From NCBI RefSeq assembly GCF_900104815.1, contig NZ_FNTD01000004.1, forward strand, positions 2,558,501 to 2,622,500: a stretch of DNA of 64,000 nt. Direction: 5' to 3'. The position numbers and the translations under genes were made by a program. The stretch comes from Streptomyces misionensis (GTDB lineage Bacteria > Actinomycetota > Actinomycetes > Streptomycetales > Streptomycetaceae). The notes below the pieces were generated by a model, which was given only the letters and a program-made list of their open reading frames with translations, had not been told where the DNA came from and made no database searches. Positions 41,955-50,988 of this stretch are shown here, one piece after another; within the stretch, counting starts at the first letter, position 1; each line of letters begins with the position of its first letter.

Positions 41955-42036
41955 CCAGGGCCGTGACCAGCCGGACAGCCGGATCTCGCGGACGGTAGTG
42001 TCTAGCGACGACGAGACGACTCACGAAGGACCTGAA

Positions 42037-42828
42037 GTGAACATCCGCTCCCTCACTAGAGGCGACGGCGTGGTGATCGGAGCAGCGGTGTTGCTGTTCA
42101 TCGCGTCGTTCCTCAATCTCTACTCCTACTCGGCCTCCGGCTTCTCGGAAAGCCAGAGCGTGTGGGACAACCTGGGGACGGGCCTCGGCACGTACATGGG
42201 GGCCGTCATCGGTGCCGCGCTGATCGTCCTCAACCGCTGCATGCCGCAGCAGCGCAAGGTGCTGGGCCTCGACCTCGGCATGGTGGGCACGGGATTCACG
42301 GTTCTCGCCGCGTGGACCCTGTTCTGGACGCTGGTGGACGTGCCGGACCACATCGACGCGGGCGCCGGCCTGGTGCTCGGCTTCATCGCGGCCCTGGTCC
42401 TCGCCGCCGCCGCCATCGCCACCCCGCTGGTCCCGCCCCTCCAGGGCGCGCTGATCCCGGCCCCCAAGCCGGTCGCCCCGCAGCCCTACGGCGCGCAGCC
42501 GCCCGCGGGTTACGGGTACCCGGGCGCCCAGCAGCAGCCGTACGGCGCCCAGCCGCAGCAGCAGGGGCAGCCGTTCGGGCAGCCGCAGCCGGCCGCCGCG
42601 CAGGCCGCCGCGCCGCAGCCCGCGCCGGCGGACTTCTCGCCGTTCTGGTTCGCGGTGCCGGTGACCCGGCCGCTGTTCGCGGAGGACGGCTCGCCCACGC
42701 CCGTCGCCGAACTGGCGCCGGGGACCTGGTACTTGGCGGTCGAGCAGCGCGGTGCCGCGCTGGTCGCGCAGACCCAGGACGGCCGCCGCGGCGTGCTCCA
42801 GGACACCTCGGGCATCCAGCGCGGCTGA
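42037..42828 (+). CDS. Membrane protein with Gln/Pro-rich tail (DUF5336-like)
   Basis: 263 residues. Four hydrophobic segments in the first 140 residues (first VVIGAAVLLFIASFLNL), then a low-complexity region of repeated PYGAQP / QQPYGAQPQQ units (residues 145-195), and a C-terminal domain ending GVLQDTSGIQRG. Such four-helix proteins with Pro/Gln-rich tails recur in actinomycetes; function unknown. The GTG at 42037 follows AAGGA at spacing 6, and is preferred to the upstream frame. A 14-bp terminator follows. Confidence 0.85.
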   Translation: MNIRSLTRGDGVVIGAAVLLFIASFLNLYSYSASGFSESQSVWDNLGTGLGTYMGAVIGAALIVLNRCMPQQRKVLGLDLGMVGTGFTVLAAWTLFWTLVDVPDHIDAGAGLVLGFIAALVLAAAAIATPLVPPLQGALIPAPKPVAPQPYGAQPPAGYGYPGAQQQPYGAQPQQQGQPFGQPQPAAAQAAAPQPAPADFSPFWFAVPVTRPLFAEDGSPTPVAELAPGTWYLAVEQRGAALVAQTQDGRRGVLQDTSGIQRG

Positions 42829-42841
42829 GCCCCGGAGCGTA

Positions 42842-42873
42842 ACGGCCCCCCGCCCTTCCGGGCGGGGGGCCGT
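42842..42873. terminator. Bidirectional terminator hairpin
   Basis: Perfect 14-bp inverted repeat (arms ACGGCCCCCCGCCC and GGGCGGGGGGCCGT) with loop TTCC, between the convergent genes at 42037-42828 and 42918-43499. No T-run follows. Confidence 0.88.
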
Positions 42874-42917
42874 CGTCGTAAAGACGCCTCCTGGCAGACA
42901 TCTGACGGAGCGTCAAC

Positions 42918-43499
42918 TCAGGAACCGCTCCGGAGCTGGCTCGCGCTCGGCACCTTGTTCTGGACCGGGGCGCCCGCGCTCTTGCCCGCGTCCTTCACGT
43001 TGTTGATGACGTCGTCGAAGCTGTTCGCCGCGTTGGTGTCGCCACCGCGCAGCTTGGCCGGCAGGTCGCGCAGGTTCTCGATGCTCTTGCTCAGCGGGGC
43101 GAGCGCCTTGGACAGCGTGGGGTCGCCCTTGGCGTTGCGCTCGGCGGCCTTGAGCCGGTTGTAGGTGAACAGACCGGCGACACCGGCCTTCACCAGGGCC
43201 GTCCTGCGGCCGTGCGCGCCCTTCTTGAACTTGCCGGCCTTCCACGGCTTCACGATCCACTGGTAGGTGGCTCCGGCCGCGAGACCCGCGTTGGCCACGA
43301 ACCGGGTCTTGGCGAACTTCTGCCGCTCGGCGGGCGTGGTGGGACTGGGCGTGGCCGCGCGCTGGTCGAGCGCCGCGGCGGTGACGGTCTTGGTGCCGGC
43401 GTGGGAACCGGCGTTGGTGTTTCCGCAGGCCGTGGCACCGGCTACCAGCGCACAGCACAGGGTCAGCGCCACGCAGAGGCGCCGTATCGGTACAGGCAC
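42918..43499 (-). CDS. Exported helical lipoprotein-like protein, unknown function
   Basis: 193 residues. The N-terminus is a signal with a lipobox-like end VAGATAC (Cys near 25), so it is probably lipid-anchored outside the membrane. The mature part is helical and basic with KPWKAGKFKKG and a final predicted amphipathic helix. No domain recognised. The GTG at 43499 follows GGGAGG. It may be an envelope or actinobacterial spore-associated protein; that is speculation. Adjacent genes on its strand are not in the same operon (107-base gap to the toroid gene's stop region). Confidence 0.75.
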   Translation of the reverse strand: MPVPIRRLCVALTLCCALVAGATACGNTNAGSHAGTKTVTAAALDQRAATPSPTTPAERQKFAKTRFVANAGLAAGATYQWIVKPWKAGKFKKGAHGRRTALVKAGVAGLFTYNRLKAAERNAKGDPTLSKALAPLSKSIENLRDLPAKLRGGDTNAANSFDDVINNVKDAGKSAGAPVQNKVPSASQLRSGS

Positions 43500-43606
43500 G
43501 GGGTCCTCCCGGCGTGTCTTTCCGAGTAGGGGGCTTCCTACGCCAGCGTCACTCCGCGCGGGCGGTTACGCCACTCGGGGGACACGGCCCCGGCCCGCCG
43601 CCGCGG

Positions 43607-44677
43607 TCAGCGGCAGCAGTCCGGGTCCAGGCCGGACGGGAGGCGGTCGCCGCCGAACACCGCGCAGGTGGCCTCGTGTCCGCCCAGCGCGGCGACCGCG
43701 AGCAGCAGGGAACCCGCCGTCCAGGTGGTCAGTTCCCGCGGCCAGACGACGTCGTCCTCGAAGACGTAGCCGGTCCAGTACAGGCCGGACTCCGGGTCCC
43801 GCAGGTGCTGGATGGACTTCAGGATCTCCAGCGCCCGGTCGGACTCGCCCACCGCCCAGAGCGCGAGCGCCAGTTCGCTGGACTCGCCGCCGGTCACCCA
43901 CGGGTTGGGCACGACACAGCGCACGCCGAGGCCGGGCACGACGAACCGGTCCCAGTCCCGGGCTATCCGCGCCGCGGCCTCCGCTCCGGTCAGGGCGCCG
44001 CCGAGGACCGGGTAGTACCAGTCCATCGAGTAGCGGTCCTTGTCCAGGAAGCGCTCCGGATGCCGGCGGATCGCGTGCCGCAGCGCGCCCGCCGCCAACT
44101 CCCAGTCGGGCTGCGCCTCTTCGCGCTGTTCGGCGATGGCGAGGGCGCAGCGCAGCGCGTGGTGCACGGAGGAGCTGCCGGTCAGCAGGGCGTCGGCGGT
44201 CGGCGTGCCGTCGTCCTCGCGCCGCCAGCCGATCTGCCCGCCGGGCTGCTGGAGGGCGAGCACCCACTCCACGGCCGCGTACACGCACGGCCACATGCGG
44301 TCCAGGAAGGTGTCGTCGCCGGTGGAGAGGTAGTGGTGCCAGACCCCGACGGCTATGTACGCCACGAAGTTGGACTCGCGGGCGCGGTCGGTGACCTCGT
44401 CGTGGGCGCCGTCGGCGTAGGCCGCGTACCAGGAGCCGTCCTGGTTCTGGTGCCGGGCGAGCCAGAGGTAGGCACGCTCGGCGGCCTCGTGCTCGCCGGC
44501 CGCGTCCAGGGCCATGGCGGCCTCGGTGTGGTCCCACGGGTCCAGGTGGTGACCCCGGAACCACGGGATCGCGCCGTCCTCCCGCTGACCCGCCAGGATG
44601 CCGCGTACGGTCGCGGCGGCCTGCTCGGCGGTGAGGACCCCGGGCAGGACGAGGTGTTCTGTCCGGGGGGTGGTCAC
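43607..44677 (-). CDS. Alpha/alpha-toroid protein (prenyltransferase/squalene-cyclase-like)
   Basis: 356 residues, all helical, with repeating blocks of the terpenoid-cyclase/protein-prenyltransferase toroid fold, for example LVWLARHQNQDGSWY (seen as LWLARHQNQDGSWY) where QDGSW is the QW-like motif, and WALAL and WTAGSLLLAVAALGG turns. The squalene cyclase DxDD motif is not seen, so a carbohydrate- or lipid-binding/processing role is more likely than cyclisation. It is last in the GT4 - methyltransferase operon, overlapping the methyltransferase by 4 bases (GTGA at 44674-44677). The GTG at 44677 is the only reasonable start. Confidence 0.85.
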   Translation of the reverse strand: MTTPRTEHLVLPGVLTAEQAAATVRGILAGQREDGAIPWFRGHHLDPWDHTEAAMALDAAGEHEAAERAYLWLARHQNQDGSWYAAYADGAHDEVTDRARESNFVAYIAVGVWHHYLSTGDDTFLDRMWPCVYAAVEWVLALQQPGGQIGWRREDDGTPTADALLTGSSSVHHALRCALAIAEQREEAQPDWELAAGALRHAIRRHPERFLDKDRYSMDWYYPVLGGALTGAEAAARIARDWDRFVVPGLGVRCVVPNPWVTGGESSELALALWAVGESDRALEILKSIQHLRDPESGLYWTGYVFEDDVVWPRELTTWTAGSLLLAVAALGGHEATCAVFGGDRLPSGLDPDCCR

Positions 44678-45420
44678 CGGGCGGCCGCCTCCTCGGCGAG
44701 CCGGGGCAGGTGCGGCTTGGTCGCGTAGACCACGAAGCTCTTGCCCATCACCGGGTTGAGCGTCCGCTCGGCCAGCCGGGTGGCCAGCGGCTTCTTCATG
44801 ATGTCCCAGACCAGGAGCTTGTGGTACGCGCGCACCGGCAGCGCCTTGTCGTTGTCGACGCCGAAGGCGCACTTCAGCCACCAGTAGGGGGCGTGCAGGG
44901 CGTGCGCGTGGTGGCTGCCGTAGGGCTTGAGGCCGGCCTCGCGGACCTTGGCCACCAGTTCGTCGGCCTTGTAGATGCGGATGTGGCCGCCCTCGACCTC
45001 GTGGTAGGCGTCGGACAGCGCCCAGCAGACCTTCTCCGGGCCGTAGCGGGGCACGGTGATCGCGATCCGGCCGCCCGGCTTGAGCACGCGCACCATCTCG
45101 GCGAGCACGCCCTTGTCGTCGGGGATGTGCTCCATCACCTCGGAGATGATCACGACGTCGAAGGACTCGTCGGGGAAGGGCAGTGCGAGCGCGTCGCCCT
45201 CCATGGCGGTGGCGGTGGCGCCCTCGGGGGCCTCGCCCTCCTGCTCCATCGCCGCGAACCACTTGGCGACCTCGCGGATCTCGTCGGCGCTGCGGTCCAG
45301 GGCCACGACCCGGGCGCCGCGCCGGTAGCACTCGAACGCGTGCCGGCCGGCCCCGCAGCCGAGGTCCAGGACACGGTCGCCGGGGGCGAGCGGGAACCGG
45401 GAGAAGTCGACGGTCAGCAC
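44674..45420 (-). CDS. Class I SAM-dependent methyltransferase
   Basis: 248 residues, UbiE/methyltransf_11 type. SAM motif I VLDLGCGAGRHAFE near residue 17-30, acidic post-I VVALDRS, motif II FDVVIISEVMEHIPD near 93-107, and LKPGGRIAITVPR in motif III. The C-terminal helices (YWWLKCAFGVDNDKA) are hydrophobic and may give lipid-substrate access. It overlaps the glycosyltransferase by 7 bases and the toroid gene by 4, so all three are translated together. Probably methylates a sugar or lipid made by the operon (inference). Confidence 0.9.
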   Translation of the reverse strand: MLTVDFSRFPLAPGDRVLDLGCGAGRHAFECYRRGARVVALDRSADEIREVAKWFAAMEQEGEAPEGATATAMEGDALALPFPDESFDVVIISEVMEHIPDDKGVLAEMVRVLKPGGRIAITVPRYGPEKVCWALSDAYHEVEGGHIRIYKADELVAKVREAGLKPYGSHHAHALHAPYWWLKCAFGVDNDKALPVRAYHKLLVWDIMKKPLATRLAERTLNPVMGKSFVVYATKPHLPRLAEEAAAR

Positions 45421-46925
45421 GTGGCCCTGCTTTCGGAAGAGACGCCTGCGGTGTTTGCCGGGGCCGCGGAGCGGCCGGGAGTCTGGGGCGCGGAGCCGTC
45501 GCCACCGGACGCGAGGGGCTCGGGGGCCACGGCGGGTGCGCCGGGCGCGGAACGGTCCTGCGCGGGCCCGGGGCGCCCGGCGGCGCCCGGGGAGCGCGCG
45601 GGGCGGTCGGCGCGGGCCCGGTGCGCGGAGCGGGCGATGGCCTCCCGGTACCGGGCGACCGTGCCCTGGGCCGCGCGCGCCCACGTGAAGTTGGCCAGCA
45701 CCCGTTCGCGGCCCGCGTCGCCGAGCCGCAGCCGCAGCTCGCGGTCGCCGAGCAGCCGGCCGAGCGCGGCGGCCAGCGCCCCCGCGTCGCCGGGCGGCAC
45801 GGCCAGGCACGTCTCGCCGTCCCGTCCCGCGACCTCGGGGATCGCGCCCCCGGTGGTCGCCACCAGCGGTGTGCCGGTCGCCATCGCCTCGGCGGCGGGC
45901 AGCGAGAACCCCTCGTACAGCGAGGGCACGCAGGCGACCTCGGCGGACCGGATCAGGTCGACCAGTTCGGCGTCGGAGATGCCCTTGACGAACTCCACGG
46001 CGCCGTCGAGGCCGTACCGCTCGACCGCCTGGGCGACCGGCCCCTCGGTGGGTCGCTTGCCGACGACGACGAGGTGGGCGGCCGGATGCTCGGTGCGCAC
46101 CTTGGCCAGCGCCTCCACCAGGAACACCAGCCCCTTGAGCGGGACGTCGGCGCTGGAGGTGGTGACGATGCGTCCGGGCACCTGCGGGACGGCCGGATCC
46201 GGCGCGAACAGGTCGGTGTCGGCGCCGATGTGGACCACGTGCACGCGGTCCCGTCGCACCCCGAGGTGGTCCACGATCTCCTGCCGGGAGCTGCCGGAGA
46301 CGGTGAGCACCGAGGGCAGCCGGCGGGCGACGCGCTTCTGCATCCGGGTGAAGGCGTACCAGCGGCGCACCGAGTACCGGCGCTGCCAGCCCTCGGCCGC
46401 GTCCAGCTCCAGCTGCCGGTCGACGGTGATGGGGTGGTGGATCGTGGTGACCAGGGGCGCGCCGATGTCGCCGAGCAGGCCGTAGCCGAGGGTCTGGTTG
46501 TCGTGGACGACGTCGAACTCGCCGCGCCGGGCCCGCAGATGGCGGCGGGCGCGCAGCGAGAAGGTCAGCGGTTCGGGGAAGCCGCCGGTCCACATCGTGC
46601 CGACTTCGAGGGCGTCGATCCAGTCCCGGTACTCGTCGCGGCCCGGGGTGCGGAACGGGTCGGGCTGGCGGTAGAGGTCGAGGCTGGGCAGCTCGGTCAG
46701 GGTGAGCGCCGGGTATCCCTCGTCGAGCACCGGATAGGGCTGGGAGCCGATGACCTCGACGCGGTGTCCGAGGCGGGCCAGTTCGCGCGAGAGGTGCCGT
46801 ACGTAGACGCCCTGCCCGCCGCAGAACGGGTTCCCCTTGTAGGTGAGGAGCGCGATGTCGAGCGGTTTCCCGCCGTCGGCGGCCGAGTCCTCGCGGGCAC
46901 CCGCTTCCCGGGCCTCAGCGGTCAC
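45414..46925 (-). CDS. Glycosyltransferase family 4
   Basis: GT-B-fold retaining glycosyltransferase of 503 residues. The N-terminal acceptor domain has GNPFCGGQGVYVRHLSRELA near residue 31-50. The donor domain includes VPLKGLVFLVEALAKV near residue 252 and the nucleotide-sugar E-x7-E motif EGFSLPAAE near 330. The last 80 residues (from RADRPARSPG) are disordered and Pro/Ala-rich. The start at 46925 (GTG) lies just downstream of a perfect KstR-type operator at 46980, and the operon includes a methyltransferase and a toroid protein. The acceptor is unknown; a polyprenyl or lipid glycan is likely. Confidence 0.92.
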   Translation of the reverse strand: MTAEAREAGAREDSAADGGKPLDIALLTYKGNPFCGGQGVYVRHLSRELARLGHRVEVIGSQPYPVLDEGYPALTLTELPSLDLYRQPDPFRTPGRDEYRDWIDALEVGTMWTGGFPEPLTFSLRARRHLRARRGEFDVVHDNQTLGYGLLGDIGAPLVTTIHHPITVDRQLELDAAEGWQRRYSVRRWYAFTRMQKRVARRLPSVLTVSGSSRQEIVDHLGVRRDRVHVVHIGADTDLFAPDPAVPQVPGRIVTTSSADVPLKGLVFLVEALAKVRTEHPAAHLVVVGKRPTEGPVAQAVERYGLDGAVEFVKGISDAELVDLIRSAEVACVPSLYEGFSLPAAEAMATGTPLVATTGGAIPEVAGRDGETCLAVPPGDAGALAAALGRLLGDRELRLRLGDAGRERVLANFTWARAAQGTVARYREAIARSAHRARADRPARSPGAAGRPGPAQDRSAPGAPAVAPEPLASGGDGSAPQTPGRSAAPANTAGVSSESRATC

Positions 46926-46979
46926 TCCGTGCCCCCTTCTGCCAGCACTGTCCCGCGAGACTACGACGGGACGCTAATC

Positions 46980-46993
46980 TAGAACAAGTTTCA
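46980..46993. promoter_or_regulatory. KstR-type operator between the GT4 operon and its regulator
   Basis: TAGAACAAGTTTCA fits the KstR consensus TnnAACnnGTTnnA at every fixed position. It lies 55 bases from the GT4 start and 154 from the KstR-like TetR gene, in the divergent promoter region. Confidence 0.7.
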
Positions 46994-47146
46994 GACTTGA
47001 TCGTTCAAGAGGCTCTGAATCTACCGGCAGGTAGGGGTGCTGTGAGCCGTGGATCAGGTGATTCGCGCCACGACGCGCGGCCCCGCCGTGCTGCCTGATC
47101 ACGTGCCCTGTCGGCACCCTCACCGATTGTCACGGAACGGGGACCC

Positions 47147-47770
47147 ATGCCTGCGCAAGCCAGTACCTCGCGTCCCGCCTCGCCACCCCTCACCGCACGG
47201 CAGGAGGACCGCCGCCGCCGCATCCTGCGCGCGAGCGCGCGGCTGGCCGGCCGGGGCGGCTTCGACGCGGTGCAGATGCGCGAGGTGGCCGAGTGCTCCC
47301 AGGTGGCGCTCGGCACGCTGTACCGCTACTTCCCGTCCAAGGTGCACCTCCTGGTGGCCACCATGCAGGACCAGCTGGAGCGCATGCACGGCACCCTGCG
47401 CCGCAGGCCGCCCGCGGGCGAGGCGCCCGCCGAGCGGGTGGCCCGGACGCTGATGCGGGCCTTCCGCGCGCTCCAGCGCGAGCCGCAGCTGGCCGACGCC
47501 ATGGTCCGCGCCCTGACCTTCGCGGACCGCAGCGTCAGCCCGGAGGTGGACCAGGTCTCCCGCCAGACGACGGCGATCATCCTCGACGCCATGGGCGTCG
47601 AGGACCCCACCGACCGGCAGCTCTCGGTGGTCCGTGTCATCGAGCACACCTGGCACTCGGCCCTGATCACCTGGCTGTCCGGGCGGGCCTCCATCGCCCA
47701 GGTGCGGATCGACATCGAGACGGTCTGCCGGCTGATCGACCTGCCGGACCCGGCCGCGGCGGACCGCTGA
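47147..47770 (+). CDS. TetR regulator, KstR-like
   Basis: 207-residue TetR-family repressor. The N-terminal helix-turn-helix reads GGFDAVQMREVAECSQVALGTLYRYFPSKVHLLV (shown here by its end GTLYRYFPSKVHLLV), which is very close to that of mycobacterial KstR, the cholesterol-catabolism repressor. The C-terminal ligand domain also follows KstR's pattern (EPQLADAMVRALTFADRSVSPEVDQV). KstR senses 3-oxo-cholestenoyl-CoA-type ligands. Divergent from the GT4 operon with a perfect KstR operator between, so it probably represses that operon and perhaps itself. There is no sterol gene here. It starts at the ATG at 47147. Confidence 0.88.
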   Translation: MPAQASTSRPASPPLTARQEDRRRRILRASARLAGRGGFDAVQMREVAECSQVALGTLYRYFPSKVHLLVATMQDQLERMHGTLRRRPPAGEAPAERVARTLMRAFRALQREPQLADAMVRALTFADRSVSPEVDQVSRQTTAIILDAMGVEDPTDRQLSVVRVIEHTWHSALITWLSGRASIAQVRIDIETVCRLIDLPDPAAADR

Positions 47771-47878
47771 CGGCGAGCGCGGCCGCGCGGAGCCGGGCCG
47801 GGGAGCGAGCCCGTGACGTACGCGGCGGTGTGCGCCGCGGTGGCCACGACGGGCCGCGGGCTGGTACACAACAGCCCC

Positions 47879-48328
47879 ATGGACCCCATGCGGCGGCTGC
47901 TCGTCGAACGCGCCTGCGAGCGCCTGATCGTGGATTTCGTGCACCGCCTCGACCTCGGCGAACCCGCCTCCGTGGCCGAGCTGTTCACCGAGGACGGCAG
48001 CTGGGAGTGGCCGCCGCCCGGGGACGGGCGCCGGGTGCGGGGGCGGGCGGCGCTCGGGGAGTACTTCGGCGCCCGCCCCGCCGACCGGCTCTCGCGCCGT
48101 CTGATGTCCAACATCCTGGTCACGGTCGTCTCCGAGGAGACGGCGACGGCGGTCTCGTACTTCTCGACGCACCGCGTCGACGGCTACACCGGCGGCCTCG
48201 TGCCCGCCGGGCCGCCGGTCCAGGTCGGGCACTACGAGGACACCTTCCGGCGAACCGGCGACGGCTGGCTGCTGGCCTCCCGGGTGCTGCGCCTGCCCTT
48301 CGGCGGCCCCACCCCCGCGCTCCGCTGA
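47879..48328 (+). CDS. SnoaL-like (NTF2-fold) protein
   Basis: 149 residues starting MDPMRRLLVERACERLIVDFVHRLD at 47879. The helix-strand pattern DFVHRLDLGEPASVAELFTEDGSWEW followed by FSTHRVDG and EDTFRRTGDGWLLASRVLRLPF is typical of SnoaL_4-type NTF2-like proteins, including dehydratases and isomerases. The 5' extension to 47813 is rejected for lack of a ribosome binding site. It is 108 bases after the TetR gene, possibly in the same operon. No active-site residues assigned. Confidence 0.85.
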   Translation: MDPMRRLLVERACERLIVDFVHRLDLGEPASVAELFTEDGSWEWPPPGDGRRVRGRAALGEYFGARPADRLSRRLMSNILVTVVSEETATAVSYFSTHRVDGYTGGLVPAGPPVQVGHYEDTFRRTGDGWLLASRVLRLPFGGPTPALR

Positions 48329-48349
48329 GGCCGCGCGGGACGGCCCGGG

Positions 48350-49747
48350 TCAGCCGATGCCGGCCAGGAAGGCCCGTTCGGCGGCGGTCAGCGGCGGCCC
48401 GGCGAGGGCGGGCAGCGGGGGCCCGGCGAGGCTGTGCAGCAGGGCGTCCGGGCGGAACAGGCGGGACGGCGGGGTGCGCAGGGTGGTGACGTCCCACAGC
48501 GCGGCGGCCGCGGCGTACGACCCGGTGGCCGCCCGCGTCAGCCGCTGGGAGTAGGCGGCGGCCACCCGGTCCCCGGGGGTCGCCCGGCCGCCCTCCACGC
48601 CGGGGTAGAGGACGTCGGTGCTGACCGCCATCGTCCAGGCGCCGTCGGCGGCCCGGCCCACCGCGCGCTGGACCCGGCGGGCCAGTCCGGGCGTGCCGAT
48701 GCCGTCCTCGCGCAGTGCCCGGGCGAGGGCCAGGGCGCCGTGCGCCGCGACCGACATGCCCTGCCCGTAGATCGGGTTGAACGTGGCCGCCGCGTCCCCG
48801 AGCGCCACGAAGCCCTCCGGCCACACGGGCGCGTCCTCCAGGTACCGGCGGGAGTTGCTGGTGCTGCGGCTGACGTGCACCGGGCCGAGGGGCTCGGCGG
48901 CCCGGATCAGCCGGCCCACCAGGGGGCTCGGCAGGTCGAGCGCGTACCCGACGAAGCCCTCGGGGTCCTTCGGGGGTTCGCTGCCGCGCATCCCGCCGAG
49001 GCTCACCATCCACCGGTCGTCCTCGATGGGCACGATCATGGCGCTGCGGCCGGGCCGCCCGCTCCACGGGTCGGCCTGGATCAGGGTCATCGGCCAGTCG
49101 CGGGCCCCGTCCGGGACCCGGTAGACCCGGGTGGCGTTGGCCAGGCCGCTGTCGACGCCGCGCTCGCGGATGCCGTGCACGCCGAGGGTGTCGAGCCAGG
49201 CCAGCAGCCGGGTGCCGCGGCCGCCGGCCTCCACCACCCAGTCCGCGTCCAGGTCCTGCGCGGGCCCGCCGTCCGGGCCGGCCAGCCGCACCCCGGTCAC
49301 CCGGCGGGCGCTGCCGCGCAGCCCGGTCACCCGCGCGTGGCGCACCCGCACGTTCTCGCCGCAGCGCAGCACCGCCCGGCGCACCACCCACTCCAGCAGC
49401 GGCCGGCTGGAGGTGATCGTGACGTGCGAACGGTGCCGCCAGCGCCGGAACCAGCCCACCGGGGTGAGCGCCACCATGTCGCGGCTCAGCGCCGTCTCCC
49501 GGGCGCCCGCCGCCAGCAGCTCGGCGCGCAGACCGGCCCGGGGCAGCAGCTCCTCCATCGCGTCCATGCCGCCGGGCATCAGCAGATGGGCGTGCCGGGA
49601 CTGCGGCACCCCCGTGCGGTGCTCGGGCCCGTCGGGCAGCTCGTCGCGATCGACCACCACGACCTCCTCCACGGCCGGCGACAGCGCCGCGGCGGCCAGC
49701 AGACCGGCCGGTCCGGCCCCGATGACAACGGCTCTTCGTGCGTTCAC
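48350..49747 (-). CDS. FAD-dependent monooxygenase-like protein (module B)
   Basis: 465-residue paralogue of the module A flavoprotein at 18141. The Rossmann loop GAGPAGLLAAAAL is canonical. RTGVPQSRHAHLLMPGGMDA and GDAAATFNPIYGQGMSVAA are shared with module A. The two differ in the central substrate region, so the modules may act on different compounds. GTG start at 49747, 43 bases after the membrane-protein gene. Last gene of module B. Confidence 0.9.
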   Translation of the reverse strand: MNARRAVVIGAGPAGLLAAAALSPAVEEVVVVDRDELPDGPEHRTGVPQSRHAHLLMPGGMDAMEELLPRAGLRAELLAAGARETALSRDMVALTPVGWFRRWRHRSHVTITSSRPLLEWVVRRAVLRCGENVRVRHARVTGLRGSARRVTGVRLAGPDGGPAQDLDADWVVEAGGRGTRLLAWLDTLGVHGIRERGVDSGLANATRVYRVPDGARDWPMTLIQADPWSGRPGRSAMIVPIEDDRWMVSLGGMRGSEPPKDPEGFVGYALDLPSPLVGRLIRAAEPLGPVHVSRSTSNSRRYLEDAPVWPEGFVALGDAAATFNPIYGQGMSVAAHGALALARALREDGIGTPGLARRVQRAVGRAADGAWTMAVSTDVLYPGVEGGRATPGDRVAAAYSQRLTRAATGSYAAAAALWDVTTLRTPPSRLFRPDALLHSLAGPPLPALAGPPLTAAERAFLAGIG

Positions 49748-49790
49748 GCTTCCTCTTCCCTCCGCTCGGACGTCCGCCGCGCGGGCGGCC

Positions 49791-50972
49791 TCAGCCGCCC
49801 GCGGTCCGTGCCGCGCCCTGCCGAGCCGCCTCGACGACGGATGATCCGGCCAACGCCCGGGCGAGCCGTACGAGTTCCCGGGTGTCCGAGAAGAGGGCCG
49901 TGTGCAGCCGGTCGGTGCCCTCCGGTCCGGCGCTCTCGGCCGGGCGGGGCCGCCGGGCCTGCCGGGCGGCGTCCACGACCATGGCGGCGGCCGCGATGAA
50001 GTGCGCCTCGCCGGGCGGGCTGCCCTGGGCCCGGGCCCGCTGGTACGCCGTCTCGCGCACCCGGCCGTCGCAGCGGGACTGGAGGGCGAGCAGCGCGTCG
50101 AGGATGCGCAGCTCGCGGTAGTACAGCCGGCCGCGCGGCAGCAGCCAGCGCGGCGGCGCGGGCTTGGGGGCGGTGGGCACGCTGCGCAGCTCCGCCCACA
50201 GGGGGCCGAGCGCCCGGTAGTCCCAGACGCTGTGCCACTGGGCGAGGGCCGCGGGCAGCAGCCGGGGCAGCACGAAGCCGGCGGCGCACAGCAGGGCGCC
50301 CAGGGCGGCGGCGCGCGGGGCGAGACCGGTGGACAGCCGGTCCAGGTCGTGCCCGGCCCACCGGGCCGCGACCGCCGTCAGCTTGGCGCCCTCGAAGCCG
50401 GTGACGTCCACGGCCAGGCCCGCCATGATCAGCCGCAGCCCGACCCGGAGGATGCCGGTGACCTCCCGCGACCAGCGCAGGCACACATAGATGGTGATCA
50501 GCGCGCAGGCACCGTGTCCGAGGAGGTACAGCACGATCATCTCGCGCATGTACGGGGTGTTCGCGTAGTAGGTGTCCAGGTCCCGCAGCCGCTCGGCCGG
50601 CGCGTCGGCCAGCGCGAACAGGGTGATCACGGCGGTGATCACCAGGCTGTACACGGTGATCACCCGCACCGCCTGGCGCCGTACCCGCTCGGCCGGTCCA
50701 CCGCGCCAGTTGATCAGCAGGATCAGCAGCGAGGCGCTGTAGGCGGAGATGACGCTGTAGGTCATCGGGGCGCCGAAGTTGGGGACGCGGGTGAGGTGGT
50801 TGACCGCGCCGAGGGTGACGGGGGCCGAGCAGAAGAAGCACAGCCCGCCGAGGAAGATCGACACGCAGGTGGAGGCGGTCAGCGGGTCCCGCAGGGCGAG
50901 CCGCGGTCTGCGGAAGACCAGCAGGGCGGTCGCGGTGAACAGGCTCGCCACCGTGTAGACGATCAGGCTCAT
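49791..50972 (-). CDS. Polytopic membrane protein, MAB_1171c-like (module B, second copy)
   Basis: 393 residues; hydrophobic segments in the first 250 and a cytosolic tail, as in module A. Shared motifs: RVPNFGAPMTYS, DTYYANTPYMREMIVLYL and AARWAGHDL. It is adjacent to and 16 bases downstream of a second paralogue (50989), so the membrane gene was duplicated within this module. Starts at the ATG at 50972. Function unknown, transport only presumed from the family label. Confidence 0.88.
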   Translation of the reverse strand: MSLIVYTVASLFTATALLVFRRPRLALRDPLTASTCVSIFLGGLCFFCSAPVTLGAVNHLTRVPNFGAPMTYSVISAYSASLLILLINWRGGPAERVRRQAVRVITVYSLVITAVITLFALADAPAERLRDLDTYYANTPYMREMIVLYLLGHGACALITIYVCLRWSREVTGILRVGLRLIMAGLAVDVTGFEGAKLTAVAARWAGHDLDRLSTGLAPRAAALGALLCAAGFVLPRLLPAALAQWHSVWDYRALGPLWAELRSVPTAPKPAPPRWLLPRGRLYYRELRILDALLALQSRCDGRVRETAYQRARAQGSPPGEAHFIAAAAMVVDAARQARRPRPAESAGPEGTDRLHTALFSDTRELVRLARALAGSSVVEAARQGAARTAGG

Positions 50973-50988
50973 GGCGCGACGGCTCCCT

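Noticed and set aside
47813..47878. Extended N-terminus for the SnoaL-like protein
   Set aside because: The 22 extra codons lack a ribosome binding site and do not fit the family; the ATG at 47879 gives the usual start.
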